Shown: positions 8,689 through 17,491, numbered from the stretch's first letter. The stretch is DNA of 64,000 nucleotides from JAEYOM01 sp036260935 (GCA_036260935.1 DATALQ010000049.1:38881-102880); one strand, 5' to 3'. The notes: a model not told the origin generated them from the letters alone. Translations and numbers: made by a program.

Positions 8689-9600
8689 TCAACTTTGCCG
8701 GTCTCTGGGTTTTATCGGAACATATATTTCCATGCTGATTTTTTCATATTCCGATGTATGGCAATGCTCGTCATAATACTCAAAATCATACTTGCCATCA
8801 TCTATTTCATACCCGGATGCCGGGAACCATTCCTGAAGAATGTACTTCCATGTTCCCTGTATGGAGTCGACAAAGTCATTTTCATCGACAGCTGGCGATG
8901 TGAATACCGCATATGTGGCTTCAGGGACTTCAAGCTTATACATGTCTTCCCTGGCTGAATCGAAATTATCGACGGCCACACCCAACAGATAAGAAAAACT
9001 GTCCGTATTTACATCGGCATTGATGCAAATACAGTATTCTCCATGCTTTGGCGGATTCAAATAATTGTAAAGCTTCGTTTCACATTCACCGTCCGTCAAC
9101 CCCCTCTGTGCCCAAAAGGCGGGGATATCCCGTGTATGAAGGGTATTTTTCAAATTGTTCTTAAATTCGTATCCGACGACTTTAAAGGCCGGTTTTTCAA
9201 TTATTTTCGGTTGCATAACAACACCTCCCATTTTATTTGCCAGCAGGTTTTCCAAAATGATTCTTTGCGGTATTCCGGCAGGTGAGTGAACACGGTAGAG
9301 ACTTGGGGGATATCCGAAACAACGTTTGAAAGCCTTGGTAAAGCCTGCATGCGTCTCAAAACCATAATTCATGGCTATATCGATGATTTTTTTGCCATTA
9401 TTGAGCTCAAATAAGGCAAATTGCAGTTTGCGTCTTAAAACATATTCCATTACAGATAGTCCTACAAAGCTATTGAAGACTCTGTAATAATGGTAAGTTG
9501 AAAACCCTGCGACTCTGGCCAGAGCGTCTACAGATATTTCATCCTGTATGTTTTCATCAATGTAATCAATAGTCTTTTGAATCAATTCGATATAGTTCAC
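8689..9600 (-). CDS. AraC-family regulator with GyrI-like effector domain
   Basis: A 303-residue regulator. Residues about 5-105 hold the AraC double helix-turn-helix at the N-terminus (VDALARVAGFSTYHYYRVF and a second helix pair ending GYPPSLYR), and about 125-300 a GyrI-like sensor ending MEIYVPIKPRD. This is the Rob/SoxS-like drug-sensing layout with N-terminal DNA-binding domain. It is divergent from the HlyD-FtsX-HlyD operon across 125 bases that contain a good sigma-A promoter, so control of that export operon in response to a hydrophobic ligand is a reasonable inference. Confidence 0.88.
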   Translation of the reverse strand: MNYIELIQKTIDYIDENIQDEISVDALARVAGFSTYHYYRVFNSFVGLSVMEYVLRRKLQFALFELNNGKKIIDIAMNYGFETHAGFTKAFKRCFGYPPSLYRVHSPAGIPQRIILENLLANKMGGVVMQPKIIEKPAFKVVGYEFKNNLKNTLHTRDIPAFWAQRGLTDGECETKLYNYLNPPKHGEYCICINADVNTDSFSYLLGVAVDNFDSAREDMYKLEVPEATYAVFTSPAVDENDFVDSIQGTWKYILQEWFPASGYEIDDGKYDFEYYDEHCHTSEYEKISMEIYVPIKPRDRQS

Positions 9601-9675
9601 TCAAGTTCTCCCCAATCGTGTTTCCCGTACGGTAATTATATAATAGCATATAGGGAGGATTTTACTTATCCGTTC

Positions 9676-9704
9676 TTGTCATGTTATGAAACTTACCATA
9701 TAAT
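9676..9704 (+). promoter_or_regulatory. Sigma-A promoter of the adaptor/FtsX operon
   Basis: TTGTCA (9676-9681), 17 bases, then TATAAT (9699-9704). The predicted start near 9711 lies 15 bases before the first possible start codon of the adaptor gene, which argues for a start further in. Confidence 0.7.
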
Positions 9705-9725
9705 AGTAACAAGTGAAAATTTTAT

Positions 9726-10820
9726 TTGCGATATTCCACATTCACTACTGGAGTGATTTATCTGAGCAAATCCGGAATTTTTTCAAATCATAAAGTAAAA
9801 TCCGTGTTATGTCTGGCCCTCGTATCCTGGGCACTTTCCATGACAGGCTGTGCTTTGCAGTCTGAAAAAGCTGAGAGCGCAGGCGCATTTCCCGCCGTCA
9901 CGCTGGAAGAACCCGCAAAGGCCCAAATCAATACATACAAGGTCAAACGCGGCAGTATTCAAAATAAGGTTGTCGGATGGGGGGCCTTTCTGACCCCGGC
10001 TACCTGGGATCTGCATTTCAGGACTTCCGGCACATTTAAATCCACTTATGTATCATATCTTCAAAAGATATCCGTAGGCGACCTTGTGGCGGAATTGGAT
10101 ACAGAATCACTAAAAAGGCAGTTGGAAAGGGCCCGTATTGCCCAGGAACGCGCCAAGCTCGAATACGAGCGGCTGAAAACAGAAAATGAGCTGAATGGCG
10201 GCGGAGGAAAATATTCAATAAAAAAAGCCGAGATTGATCTTGAACTGGCGAAGATGGATGTGGAAGACCTGACAAGTACAATAAATCTTTCGGCGTTAAA
10301 ATCTGAGGTTGCCGGCGTCGTTACCTCCATATGCACATTTTCACCGGGAAGCACTGTCAATCAGGAGGATGAGATCGTCCGGATCGCAGATAAAAGCAAG
10401 ATGCTTCTGGTGTCCAAAAGTAACTCCGGTACGGAGAGCCTGAAAGTCGGAACGGCAGTCGAGGTAAGCTACAAAGGTAAGGTTTACAACGGAGAGGTTG
10501 TCAAATTGCCGACTGATACCTTAAGTGAAGAAAAGGATTATATGGCCAATGCGATTCACATAAAGGTAGCCGACTTGCCGGAGGATCAGGTTAGTTTAAA
10601 TGATGCTGCAACATTTTCCCTTATTCTGGCCAGTGCATCCGACACCCTGTTAGTCCGGAAGCAGGACATTTTCACGGCAGAAGGGAAAAGCTTCGTCAAT
10701 GTCTATAAGGACGGAGTTATTAAGGAAAGGGAGATTAAAACCGGGATCGTTTCTTCCGACAGCGGCGATATCGAAGTGGTCGATGGTCTGGAGGAAGGCG
10801 AAGATATTATAGTTCGGTAG
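9726..10820 (+). CDS. Lipoprotein membrane-fusion adaptor (HlyD/MacA-like)
   Basis: A protein of up to 364 residues. A hydrophobic segment ends in the lipobox LSMTGC, so it should be a lipoprotein on the outer membrane face. Then come a beta/lipoyl-like half motif (GAFLTPATWDLHF), a coiled-coil hairpin (about 120-190, rich in E/K/R), the second lipoyl half (SEVAGVVTSI) and beta-barrel/membrane-proximal domains. This is the adaptor layout of MacA-type ABC systems. The start is uncertain: TTG 9726 has no ribosome site, GTG 9753 is possible, and a CTG at 9762 sits 8 bases after GGAG. It is followed by an FtsX permease and a second adaptor. Confidence 0.8.
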   Translation: MRYSTFTTGVIYLSKSGIFSNHKVKSVLCLALVSWALSMTGCALQSEKAESAGAFPAVTLEEPAKAQINTYKVKRGSIQNKVVGWGAFLTPATWDLHFRTSGTFKSTYVSYLQKISVGDLVAELDTESLKRQLERARIAQERAKLEYERLKTENELNGGGGKYSIKKAEIDLELAKMDVEDLTSTINLSALKSEVAGVVTSICTFSPGSTVNQEDEIVRIADKSKMLLVSKSNSGTESLKVGTAVEVSYKGKVYNGEVVKLPTDTLSEEKDYMANAIHIKVADLPEDQVSLNDAATFSLILASASDTLLVRKQDIFTAEGKSFVNVYKDGVIKEREIKTGIVSSDSGDIEVVDGLEEGEDIIVR

Positions 10821-10836
10821 AAAGGGATGCTTCTTA

Positions 10837-13728
10837 TTGCTGATTGTTGCTCTGAGAAAAACATTAAAGAACCCCTGGCTGTCTGTGTGCCTGCTTTGCG
10901 GGTTTATTATGGCTGCCGCCGTAACCTGCAGCATTCCAATGTATGCGGGAAGCGCCCCTTTGAAATATTTGTCGGAGGAATTCGGGCAAGTCGCTGAAGA
11001 TAGCGGAAAATTTCCTGCATACTGGTCCGCAGGGATAACGCTGAAACCGGAAAACGGTAATTTGGAAGGGAAATACAATGACTTCCTGAAAAGAACCCGG
11101 GCATTGAAAACTAATATTCCGCTCCCAACATTGGGAACTGCGGATACAATCGCGATAAAAAACGTAATCCAGATAGACAGCACCAGGAAATCCGATCTGA
11201 ACTCATTCGACGGTCTTGAGAACTATACCAGGATAATCAGCGGCAAGATGTGCTCCGGTGTGACGGAAGGCGGTGTCATGGAGGCTGTCGTATCTGAAAA
11301 CGACATGCTGCAGAGTTGTCTGGCTCTGGGTAAAACATATTTTATACCCACCGCACAAGGGAATATCGGTGTAAAAATTGTCGGAATCGTAAAAACCCTG
11401 TCTCCGGAAAAGTTGGCATGGTATGAGGATTACCCGTTTGATAAGACCAAAAATGCCTTCTATGTGGATTATGATCTGTTGAAAAGAGAATTCATACAAA
11501 CGGCAAAATCCGGCCTGACAATGGAAATCCAAACCTACAGTGCGTATGATTACAGGGAAATCACCTCCGCCAATCTTAAGACCACCCGCCTGGCCTTGGC
11601 CAATTGGATTAAGGCAAATGGTTCCACTGTATTTAAATGTCCTATGATACCCCTTTTGGATAATTACAAAAAACAGGAGACATCCCTTCTCGGAATAATG
11701 TTCGTATTAAATCTTCCCATTCTGTTTATGATTTTACTTCTTATTTGTACGGTCTCCTGCCTGATCGCCGACCATGACAGGACGGAAATTGCCGTTATTG
11801 CCAGCCGTGGAGGAAGAAGGCGTCAGGTAGCTTTGATCTACTTGCTGCAGGGTGTTTTTCTGGGTGCGGCGGCACTTCTGGCAGGGCCTCCGGCGGGTTT
11901 CCTGATATGCCGTATCATCGGCGCCTCAGGTGACTTTATGGATTTGAAATATGATCCAACAATGCCGATTGCATTCAACGGCAATATTATGTTATATGCG
12001 CTTGGCGCCGTACTGGTCAATCTTCTGGCCATGCTCCTGACGACTTTGGCCTTTACTGATTTTTCCGTAGTCCAGCAGAAACAGAAGCGTGTAAGAAGCG
12101 GAAAATATTCCTCCCTTCCCGGTCTGGCTATCGGTCTGCTTTTATTGGGACTGTCACTGTACTGGAGATTTACCGGCAAGATTTCTACCATGGCTGGTGC
12201 ACCGGGCGATCCAGCCCTTGAGACCATCCCTTTGGACCCGCTGCTTGTGATAAATGCCGTCGTTTTTATTGCAGGAATATCTCTTATTATGCTGTTTGTC
12301 TTCCCATATTTCATAAATATCCTTTTTTATGCAGGAAAGCGAATCTGGTCGCCGATGCCGTATCTTGCCTTTGTTCAGACAGGCCGCAACCGGGACATGA
12401 AGCAGCTCTTCATGCTGTTCTTCCTTATGGCTTTCGCGGTGGGACTCTTCAATTCAAACACGGCACGGACCGTAGATCGCAACATATCGGATAGTATCAT
12501 GTATAAAAATGGTGCCGATCAGGTATTGCAGGAAAAATGGGAAGGTACCGACCCGGACAAACCGAACGAAGGCGATGAAATGGCTGCGGCCTTTGGCGAT
12601 GCGAAAGCCGCTAAGAAAATAGAGTTATATAATTATAGAGAATTAGCCGGAAAAACACGGACTATTTATAAAGAACCGGATTTTTCATGGTATGCAAAGC
12701 AGAAAGGGGTAATAAGCTCTGCAAGAGTATTTTATACCGATGATGCGGTTGTAAACTTTTCGCGGTATCCCGGGCTGGAGTCCGACAGGACACGTTTTCC
12801 AGGGGCTGCAGAAGCTCCCGAGGCTTCCGATGTAGAGATGTTTGCCGTCAACACCAGGGAGTTTGGCAATACTGCCTGGTTCCGGGGAGATCTACTATCC
12901 TCCAACTGGTACGTTTATCTGAACCAGCTCGGTGAACAACCGAATGGCGTTTTACTTTCACGTTCCTTTGAACAGGACTATGGTGTGAAAAAAGGGGATT
13001 TCATTACTGCTACCTTCAGTAATACCGGCAGCATCAAGGCAAAAGTAGTGGATTTTCTCCAATACTGGCCAGGGTTCGAACCGGTTTCAAATTCGGGCGA
13101 AAACAGATATCTGACAGTTATGAATCTGGGGTATATGCAGACTTCTACCCCCCTTCTTCCTTATCAGGTCTGGTTGAAGACCGATGGCAGTGTCTCTGCG
13201 CAGGCACTGGCCGGAAAACTGAAGGCCGAGTCCAGACTGGTTCAGGTTCTTTCCGATTCAAGGATGGAAGTGAACAAGAAGCTGCGAGAACCTGTTATCC
13301 AGGTTTTCAACGGAGCCCTATCGTTGGGTCTTGTTTTGATACTTGCCGTGAGTATGACCGGTTTCTTGATCTATTGGGTCCTTTCCATAAAAAGAAGGGA
13401 ATTGCAGTTCGGAATGCTGAGATCCTTCGGGGTTGAATTCCGTAGCATTCTGGGTATGCTTGCGCTGGAACAGCTTTTGACCTCCCTGTCCTCTGTGGCA
13501 GGCGGTATCCTGATCGGTCAGCTCGCCACAAAAGTATACCTTCCTGTAATGGGCAGTGCCTGGAATGGGGCGGGACAATTGCTTCCATTCCTGATAACCT
13601 TGGTCAGGAGTGATTATGACCGGTTTATTTGGATAAGCATAGTTATGCTGCTGGCAGCAATGCTGATTCTGGGAAGGATCATCTCGAGAATCCGGATCGC
13701 GCAGGTAATTAAGCTGGGAGAGGAGTAG
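10837..13728 (+). CDS. Large FtsX-like ABC permease
   Basis: A 963-residue permease of the FtsX/MacB type with duplicated layout. A transmembrane helix near residue 15-35 is followed by a large extracytoplasmic domain (about 40-275), then helices about 280-400 with an FtsX core (DRTEIAVIASRGGRRRQV), more helices about 420-540, a second extracytoplasmic domain (about 560-810) and a final FtsX core about 830-955 (KRRELQFGMLRSFGV). Start is TTG 10837 after AAAGGGATG. Such permeases need a separate cytoplasmic ATPase, but none is encoded nearby. It sits between two adaptor lipoproteins. The substrate is unknown. Confidence 0.85.
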   Translation: MLIVALRKTLKNPWLSVCLLCGFIMAAAVTCSIPMYAGSAPLKYLSEEFGQVAEDSGKFPAYWSAGITLKPENGNLEGKYNDFLKRTRALKTNIPLPTLGTADTIAIKNVIQIDSTRKSDLNSFDGLENYTRIISGKMCSGVTEGGVMEAVVSENDMLQSCLALGKTYFIPTAQGNIGVKIVGIVKTLSPEKLAWYEDYPFDKTKNAFYVDYDLLKREFIQTAKSGLTMEIQTYSAYDYREITSANLKTTRLALANWIKANGSTVFKCPMIPLLDNYKKQETSLLGIMFVLNLPILFMILLLICTVSCLIADHDRTEIAVIASRGGRRRQVALIYLLQGVFLGAAALLAGPPAGFLICRIIGASGDFMDLKYDPTMPIAFNGNIMLYALGAVLVNLLAMLLTTLAFTDFSVVQQKQKRVRSGKYSSLPGLAIGLLLLGLSLYWRFTGKISTMAGAPGDPALETIPLDPLLVINAVVFIAGISLIMLFVFPYFINILFYAGKRIWSPMPYLAFVQTGRNRDMKQLFMLFFLMAFAVGLFNSNTARTVDRNISDSIMYKNGADQVLQEKWEGTDPDKPNEGDEMAAAFGDAKAAKKIELYNYRELAGKTRTIYKEPDFSWYAKQKGVISSARVFYTDDAVVNFSRYPGLESDRTRFPGAAEAPEASDVEMFAVNTREFGNTAWFRGDLLSSNWYVYLNQLGEQPNGVLLSRSFEQDYGVKKGDFITATFSNTGSIKAKVVDFLQYWPGFEPVSNSGENRYLTVMNLGYMQTSTPLLPYQVWLKTDGSVSAQALAGKLKAESRLVQVLSDSRMEVNKKLREPVIQVFNGALSLGLVLILAVSMTGFLIYWVLSIKRRELQFGMLRSFGVEFRSILGMLALEQLLTSLSSVAGGILIGQLATKVYLPVMGSAWNGAGQLLPFLITLVRSDYDRFIWISIVMLLAAMLILGRIISRIRIAQVIKLGEE

Positions 13729-13739
13729 CAGGTACTTTT

Positions 13740-14873
13740 ATGAAAAGATCGAATATTTTAAATAAATTGCTCATACTGTCCTGCATATTTTTATTGTTGC
13801 TGCCTTCCGGCTGCTCTTATCCGGCGGATCCCCAGACATCCGCAGGGGACACACTGCAAGGCCGGAATGAAACCATTGCTTCTTCGAGTTCTCAGGATGC
13901 GGTCCCAACAATAACAGCCTCCTACCAGACAATACAAAATACAATCAAATTGGGAGGCATATTTCAGAGGAGTAAAACCTGTAACGTATCCTTTTCCGTC
14001 TCGGGTTACGAAATAGCAAAGGTTTATGTGAATGCAGGGGATGAAGTTAAAAAGGGCGATTTACTGGCAGAGCTCGATACTACGGCTTTGGCAAGGGAGA
14101 AGATGAAGAAGGAACTGGAGAGGGAGAAAGTTCTTGTCGGTCTGGAAGAGCTTAGTGTCAGCGAAGCAATTGACGGAAAAAAAGACATGAATGCGAGGAA
14201 AGTAGCGCAACTTGACCTTCAGGCTCTTGAACTCGATATGCAGGAACTGGGACAAAGAATGAGTGCCTGTAAACTATTATCTCCCGCGGACGGCATCGTA
14301 GGAGAACTGGATGTCAAGGCCGGCAGCATATCACAGGCCTATCGGCCGGTGATCCGGATATACGGCATATCTGATATGGTATTTCTGGCGGATAACATAT
14401 ACATAAGGTATGATGATTTCGTCAACTCAGATAGAAAGTCAGTGCATAGCCCCGCCGGTATTGTCAGGGGATTGAAGAGTGTCATCAACTACGGCACAGG
14501 TGGTACATCAAGCATACCCTGTACCATTGACAGGATCACCTATTTCACATATAGAACCGCTACTGCGGCCACAATATCACTACAGGCTGCTTTGGACGGA
14601 TCAGTCCCTAGTGAGATAACAGAAGGGACGGAAGGCGTCATCACTTTGAATACCGGAATAGAAAAAAAGGCTCTAGCCGTTCCTAGGGGATCCCTTTATG
14701 TGACCTTCGGCGAGGAGCATGTCAAAGTGCTGGAGAACAATAAGGCAGTCGAAAGGCTTGTGAAGAGCGGGTTAAGGGATGATGCCCAAGACCTGGTTGA
14801 GATAACGGACGGGTTGAGCGAGGGAGACAAGGTTCTTTTAAATCCGTCCGTCTCTATGCAGACAATGGATTGA
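13740..14873 (+). CDS. Second lipoprotein membrane-fusion adaptor
   Basis: A 377-residue predicted lipoprotein with lipobox LPSGC near residue 25, then a lipoyl-like half motif (VSGYEIAKVYVNAGDEVKKGD at about 90-110), a short coiled coil (about 115-180), the matching half (LLSPADGIVGELDVKAG) and beta domains. The VNAGDEVKKGDLLAELD string is typical of HlyD/RND adaptors. It begins 11 bases after the permease stop, so it belongs to the same operon. It is only distantly like the first adaptor, so the pair may form a mixed periplasmic-type ring or serve the two halves of the permease. Confidence 0.82.
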   Translation: MKRSNILNKLLILSCIFLLLLPSGCSYPADPQTSAGDTLQGRNETIASSSSQDAVPTITASYQTIQNTIKLGGIFQRSKTCNVSFSVSGYEIAKVYVNAGDEVKKGDLLAELDTTALAREKMKKELEREKVLVGLEELSVSEAIDGKKDMNARKVAQLDLQALELDMQELGQRMSACKLLSPADGIVGELDVKAGSISQAYRPVIRIYGISDMVFLADNIYIRYDDFVNSDRKSVHSPAGIVRGLKSVINYGTGGTSSIPCTIDRITYFTYRTATAATISLQAALDGSVPSEITEGTEGVITLNTGIEKKALAVPRGSLYVTFGEEHVKVLENNKAVERLVKSGLRDDAQDLVEITDGLSEGDKVLLNPSVSMQTMD

Positions 14874-14913
14874 AGCGGGGACTAATAAACTGCCTATGGG
14901 TAAGGAAATAAAT

Positions 14914-15171
14914 ATGAATACTATTTATGAAAATGAATTGCTTTTAAACTTGGATAAACTACATACAACCGATTTGGGAGTTCTGCGAATCAGGAAAAAC
15001 CTTTCTTTAGGTACGGATGATGTCGTTTGTTGGTGCAAATCAAAGATACAAAACCCGAGTTCTTCAATAATCAGAAAAGGGAAGAATTGGTATATCAATA
15101 TAGATAATTGTGTTATTACAGTAAATGCTTACAGTTATACAATTATAACGGCACATATGATAAAGAAATAG
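14914..15171 (+). CDS. DUF3781-family protein
   Basis: An 85-residue protein recognised as DUF3781 from LHTTDLGVLRIRKNLSL and the C-terminal GKNWYINIDNCVITVNAYSY then TIITAH. The family is small, cytosolic and without assigned function. ATG 14914 follows AAGGA by 7 bases; an in-frame ATG at 14896 is possible. Base composition is more AT-rich than the preceding export operon, hinting at a separate acquisition together with the next gene. Confidence 0.75.
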   Translation: MNTIYENELLLNLDKLHTTDLGVLRIRKNLSLGTDDVVCWCKSKIQNPSSSIIRKGKNWYINIDNCVITVNAYSYTIITAHMIKK

Positions 15172-15276
15172 TTGCAATCACAGGCATATTAGCCTCTGCA
15201 ACTGTAACAAATCCATATTGCATACTTGTTTACAAATTCGTAGAAGAAAATTTATATAATCGTTGGAAGGCTTCAA

Positions 15277-15762
15277 ATGGTTGTGAAGATTGTCAAAATG
15301 TATACGGGAAATTTACCGGCACTGCGGTTAATAGGAAAGCGGTGTAACTGTGAAATTCATAATTTCATCGCGGACTGGGATGAGTGGATCGAGAACGGTT
15401 GGTTTGAACAACTTGAAAAATTGCATCCCACGCCTGAAAACGGGAATATGTATCTTGGAGTGACCGATAACAACGGCGGCTACTGGATTGGATTGCTTTT
15501 CCCACCAAACACACCTGCACCTAACGGCTTTGAATATGCAGAAATTCCTGCGACTCGATATGCCATCTCGCAGTTTGATGGAAAAAAGGACAAAGAACTT
15601 TTGAATGTAGATGGGATTAATCTTATTATTGAGGAAATGCACAAGCATGGTCTGCCCCCTGCTCCGCTTTGGGGTGGTTGGTGTATTGAAAAATACAGTC
15701 GTCCCATTACTTCGGACGGAAATGGCAGAGTGCTTCGGGAATGTTTGTATGAGATGCAATAA
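15277..15762 (+). CDS. Stand-alone GyrI-like effector-binding protein
   Basis: A 161-residue protein consisting only of a GyrI/Cass2-like small-molecule-binding fold: an N-terminal strand (LPALRLIGKRC), a WxxWIENGWFEQLE helix, a central GGYWIGLLFPPNTPAPNGFEYAEIPATRYAI segment shared with AraC-linked effector domains, and a C-terminal strand. No DNA-binding domain is present. Start ATG 15277 has GGAAGG 6 bases upstream. Such proteins bind cationic or aromatic ligands, and some hydrolyse cyclopropanoid toxins. It is the third GyrI-type domain in the first 16 kb. Confidence 0.75.
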   Translation: MVVKIVKMYTGNLPALRLIGKRCNCEIHNFIADWDEWIENGWFEQLEKLHPTPENGNMYLGVTDNNGGYWIGLLFPPNTPAPNGFEYAEIPATRYAISQFDGKKDKELLNVDGINLIIEEMHKHGLPPAPLWGGWCIEKYSRPITSDGNGRVLRECLYEMQ

Positions 15763-16119
15763 CGATTCGCAGTTAATAAGCGCAATTCCTTGGACGGTAT
15801 AAAAGCAGACCTAATGATATTTCGCCTCCATTTCTGTCATTCGGTTTCAAATCTGCATCCGGTTGAAACTTAAGATTCCGTCTACCCATTGATATTCCTC
15901 TATTTCAGGGTTTATTGTGAGCAGAACGGAATTGTTGAATAGGACTTCGAAAGGGGTCATAATTTGAAAAAATGGTCGGTAGAAATGTCGGTAGAAAAAC
16001 CGCAGGTCATACCGACAAGAGACCGCAGGTAGATCATAGAACGGTCAGGTATATCAATATAATTAGTTAAAATTTCCAAATAGAAGTGGTGTACAGGCTA
16101 TATTTTATCGTTAAATTCG
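15763..16119. other. Intergenic region with short direct repeats, no gene seen
   Basis: About 360 AT-rich bases with no convincing coding frame. Around 15974-16030 there are two copies of GTCGGTAGAAA and two of GACCGCAGGT-like words. These could be debris of an older gene, but no family is recognisable. Confidence 0.3.
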
Positions 16120-16154
16120 TATAATATATAAGAGTAATTGTTTCAAATTGAAAC
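16120..16154 (+). promoter_or_regulatory. Promoter -10 and palindromic operator of the GNAT-type two-gene unit
   Basis: TATAAT at 16120-16125 has no strong -35 box. Fifteen bases downstream is the perfect palindrome GTTTCAA-A-TTGAAAC (16140-16154), which would cover the initially transcribed region. The position fits repression by a DNA-binding product of the downstream pair. A second imperfect hairpin (GTGGTAA..TTATCAC) lies at 16181-16198. Confidence 0.5.
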
Positions 16155-16228
16155 AAATATATTGCACTTACGGGCATAAAGTGGTAAGATTTTATCACGT
16201 TCCGCGTCAGGTGAAAGGAGGTCTGTGT

Positions 16229-16405
16229 ATGGCTACGAACAGCATATTAAAAGACATAAACATTAACAGCAAGCAGCTTGGCAGGAACTTTGTTTCGGCG
16301 CTTGAAAACGCTGAAAATAAAAAGTCCAAGGAAGTTGTGTTAAGTAAAGCCTGCACGACCATCAGAAAAGACCAGATAAAAGCACTGTTTGAGGTCAAAA
16401 AGTGA
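16229..16405 (+). CDS. Small basic protein, putative antitoxin or DNA-binding partner
   Basis: A 58-residue basic, helix-rich protein starting at ATG 16229 behind an excellent AAAGGAGG site 7 bases upstream. It starts MATNSILKDI, has a central helix FVSALENAENKKSKEV and a lysine-rich C-terminus. I know similar short proteins placed ahead of the following type of gene in Firmicutes, but have no named family. Its stop overlaps the next start (GTGA), so the two are translationally coupled. Size, charge, coupling and a palindrome at the promoter fit an antitoxin with autorepression. This is inference. Confidence 0.65.
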   Translation: MATNSILKDININSKQLGRNFVSALENAENKKSKEVVLSKACTTIRKDQIKALFEVKK

Positions 16406-17028
16406 GTGACGGCAACACATCAAAAGGGTATTTCATTGTAAATCTTGCTGATATGTTAACAGAAATCGGGGAGAATGCCACAAAAAGCATTCTCCTCGAA
16501 TTTTCATGCCCTGTTAATAGCGATGTCGAGTACTTTATTAAGCAAAAGGCTATAGAATTCTCCAGGCAGTCTCTGGCAAAAACCCACCTAGTATTCTGTT
16601 CATATAAATCAGAAGTAGTCCTTATCGGATACTTCTCTTTAGCAAATAAATTTATCCTCGTTAACCCTGATATATTAAGTAATAACAAGCGAAAGCGCAT
16701 CACCAAATTCGGCATATACAATAAAGAAACAAAGAAATACATTATATCAGCACCCTTAATAGCCCAGTTGGGCAAAAACTTCAAATATAAAGACAAGAGA
16801 CTAATATCGGGGAACGAGCTTCTAAAAATGGCATGCGATAAAGTTCAAGAGGCTCAAAGCTACATCGGCGGTAAAATTGTTTATCTTGAATGCGAGGACA
16901 AGCCTGTGTTGAATCAGTTCTACACAGACAGCGGCTTCATCAGGTTCGGTGCCAGGGAACTCGATGAAGATGAGAAGGGACTCATGTCAAGCAAGCAGCT
17001 AGTGCAGATGCTGAAATATCTGGACTGA
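16402..17028 (+). CDS. GNAT-fold acetyltransferase-like protein, putative toxin
   Basis: A 208-residue protein beginning at GTG 16402. Residues about 35-80 (DVEYFIKQKAIEFSRQ) and about 85-190 form an acetyltransferase-like fold: VLIGYFSLANKFILV is the beta4 strand, LIAQLGKNFKYKDKRLISGN resembles the acyl-CoA binding loop, and YLECEDKPVLNQFYTDSGF is the usual C-terminal GNAT helix-strand. The family recurs in mobile and accessory DNA. With the coupled small gene it resembles GNAT-type toxin-antitoxin modules, whose toxins acetylate aminoacyl-tRNA, but its antitoxin is not of the usual ribbon-helix-helix type. Confidence 0.7.
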   Translation: MSDGNTSKGYFIVNLADMLTEIGENATKSILLEFSCPVNSDVEYFIKQKAIEFSRQSLAKTHLVFCSYKSEVVLIGYFSLANKFILVNPDILSNNKRKRITKFGIYNKETKKYIISAPLIAQLGKNFKYKDKRLISGNELLKMACDKVQEAQSYIGGKIVYLECEDKPVLNQFYTDSGFIRFGARELDEDEKGLMSSKQLVQMLKYLD

Positions 17029-17171
17029 TGCTGACCACTATCAATGGTAGTACAGTCTGCCTGTTCTCATAAGCCTCAGCCAATATATATTCATTGTTAC
17101 TTATTTACCTCACAATTTTTTCTCTATTTATAAAATTGATACGATAAAGATAAAGTAAGGGTAACACAGTA

Positions 17172-17206
17172 AAAAGGCTCTCAGGTTTAAAGTCCTGAAA
17201 GCCTTT
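17172..17206. terminator. Bidirectional intrinsic terminator by tRNA-Arg
   Basis: The arms AAAAGGCT..TCAGG and CCTGA..AAGCCTTT form a stem with T-rich flanks on both sides: TTTTT on the minus strand (after the tRNA) and TTTTTT at 17209-17214 on the plus strand. It can end tRNA transcription on the minus strand and the GNAT unit on the plus strand. Confidence 0.75.
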
Positions 17207-17213
17207 AATTTTT

Positions 17214-17290
17214 TGGTGCGCCCGAGAGGATTCGAACCTCCGGCCTGCGGTTTAGGAAACCGACGCTCTATCCTGCTGAGCTACGGGCGC
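17214..17290 (-). tRNA. tRNA-Arg (anticodon CCT)
   Basis: The reverse strand folds as a standard 77-base tRNA with encoded CCA. The acceptor stem GCGCCCG/CGGGCGC, D arm GCTC..GAGC, anticodon loop TTCCTAA (anticodon CCT) and T arm GGAGG-TTCGAAT-CCTCT are all clear. The anticodon reads AGG, an Arg codon. The outermost anticodon-stem pair is mismatched. Terminator and promoter are both visible. tRNA-Arg(CCT) genes often serve as integration sites, and an accessory GNAT unit lies on the 3' side, but no integrase is present. Confidence 0.95.
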
Positions 17291-17308
17291 ATGTATCAAC
17301 GGAATATT

Positions 17309-17338
17309 ATTTTACACTGAATCCGCCGCTTTTGTCAA
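17309..17338 (-). promoter_or_regulatory. Promoter of tRNA-Arg
   Basis: On the minus strand TTGACA (17333-17338), an 18-base spacer and TAAAAT (17309-17314) end 19 bases upstream of the mature 5' end of the tRNA. Confidence 0.75.
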
Positions 17339-17433
17339 GCCTGGATTAGATTATCCCATGGTAGCTAAAATGTACCATGACATGTCTGCCGATTGCTCAA
17401 CAACTCAGATGCTCCAAAAACGCGTCTGCATAT

Positions 17434-17460
17434 TAAACAGGTGGCAGATTCTGCCGATAT
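17434..17460 (+). promoter_or_regulatory. SigD (sigma-28) type promoter of the FN3/SLH gene
   Basis: TAAA (17434-17437), a 15-base spacer and GCCGATAT (17453-17460) match the Bacillus/Clostridium motility sigma consensus at every consensus position. The start codon is 31 bases downstream with GGAGGG between. Confidence 0.75.
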
Positions 17461-17491
17461 TTATACTGGAATATGCTTTCGGAGGGTTATC

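Noticed and set aside
15972..16070. A 32-codon frame with VGRNVGRK repeats
   Set aside because: No ribosome site, no family, in a decayed region. Possibly gene debris but too short to claim.
17029..17213. Attachment site of an integrated element at tRNA-Arg
   Set aside because: No integrase and no repeated copy of the tRNA 3' end is visible in the window.
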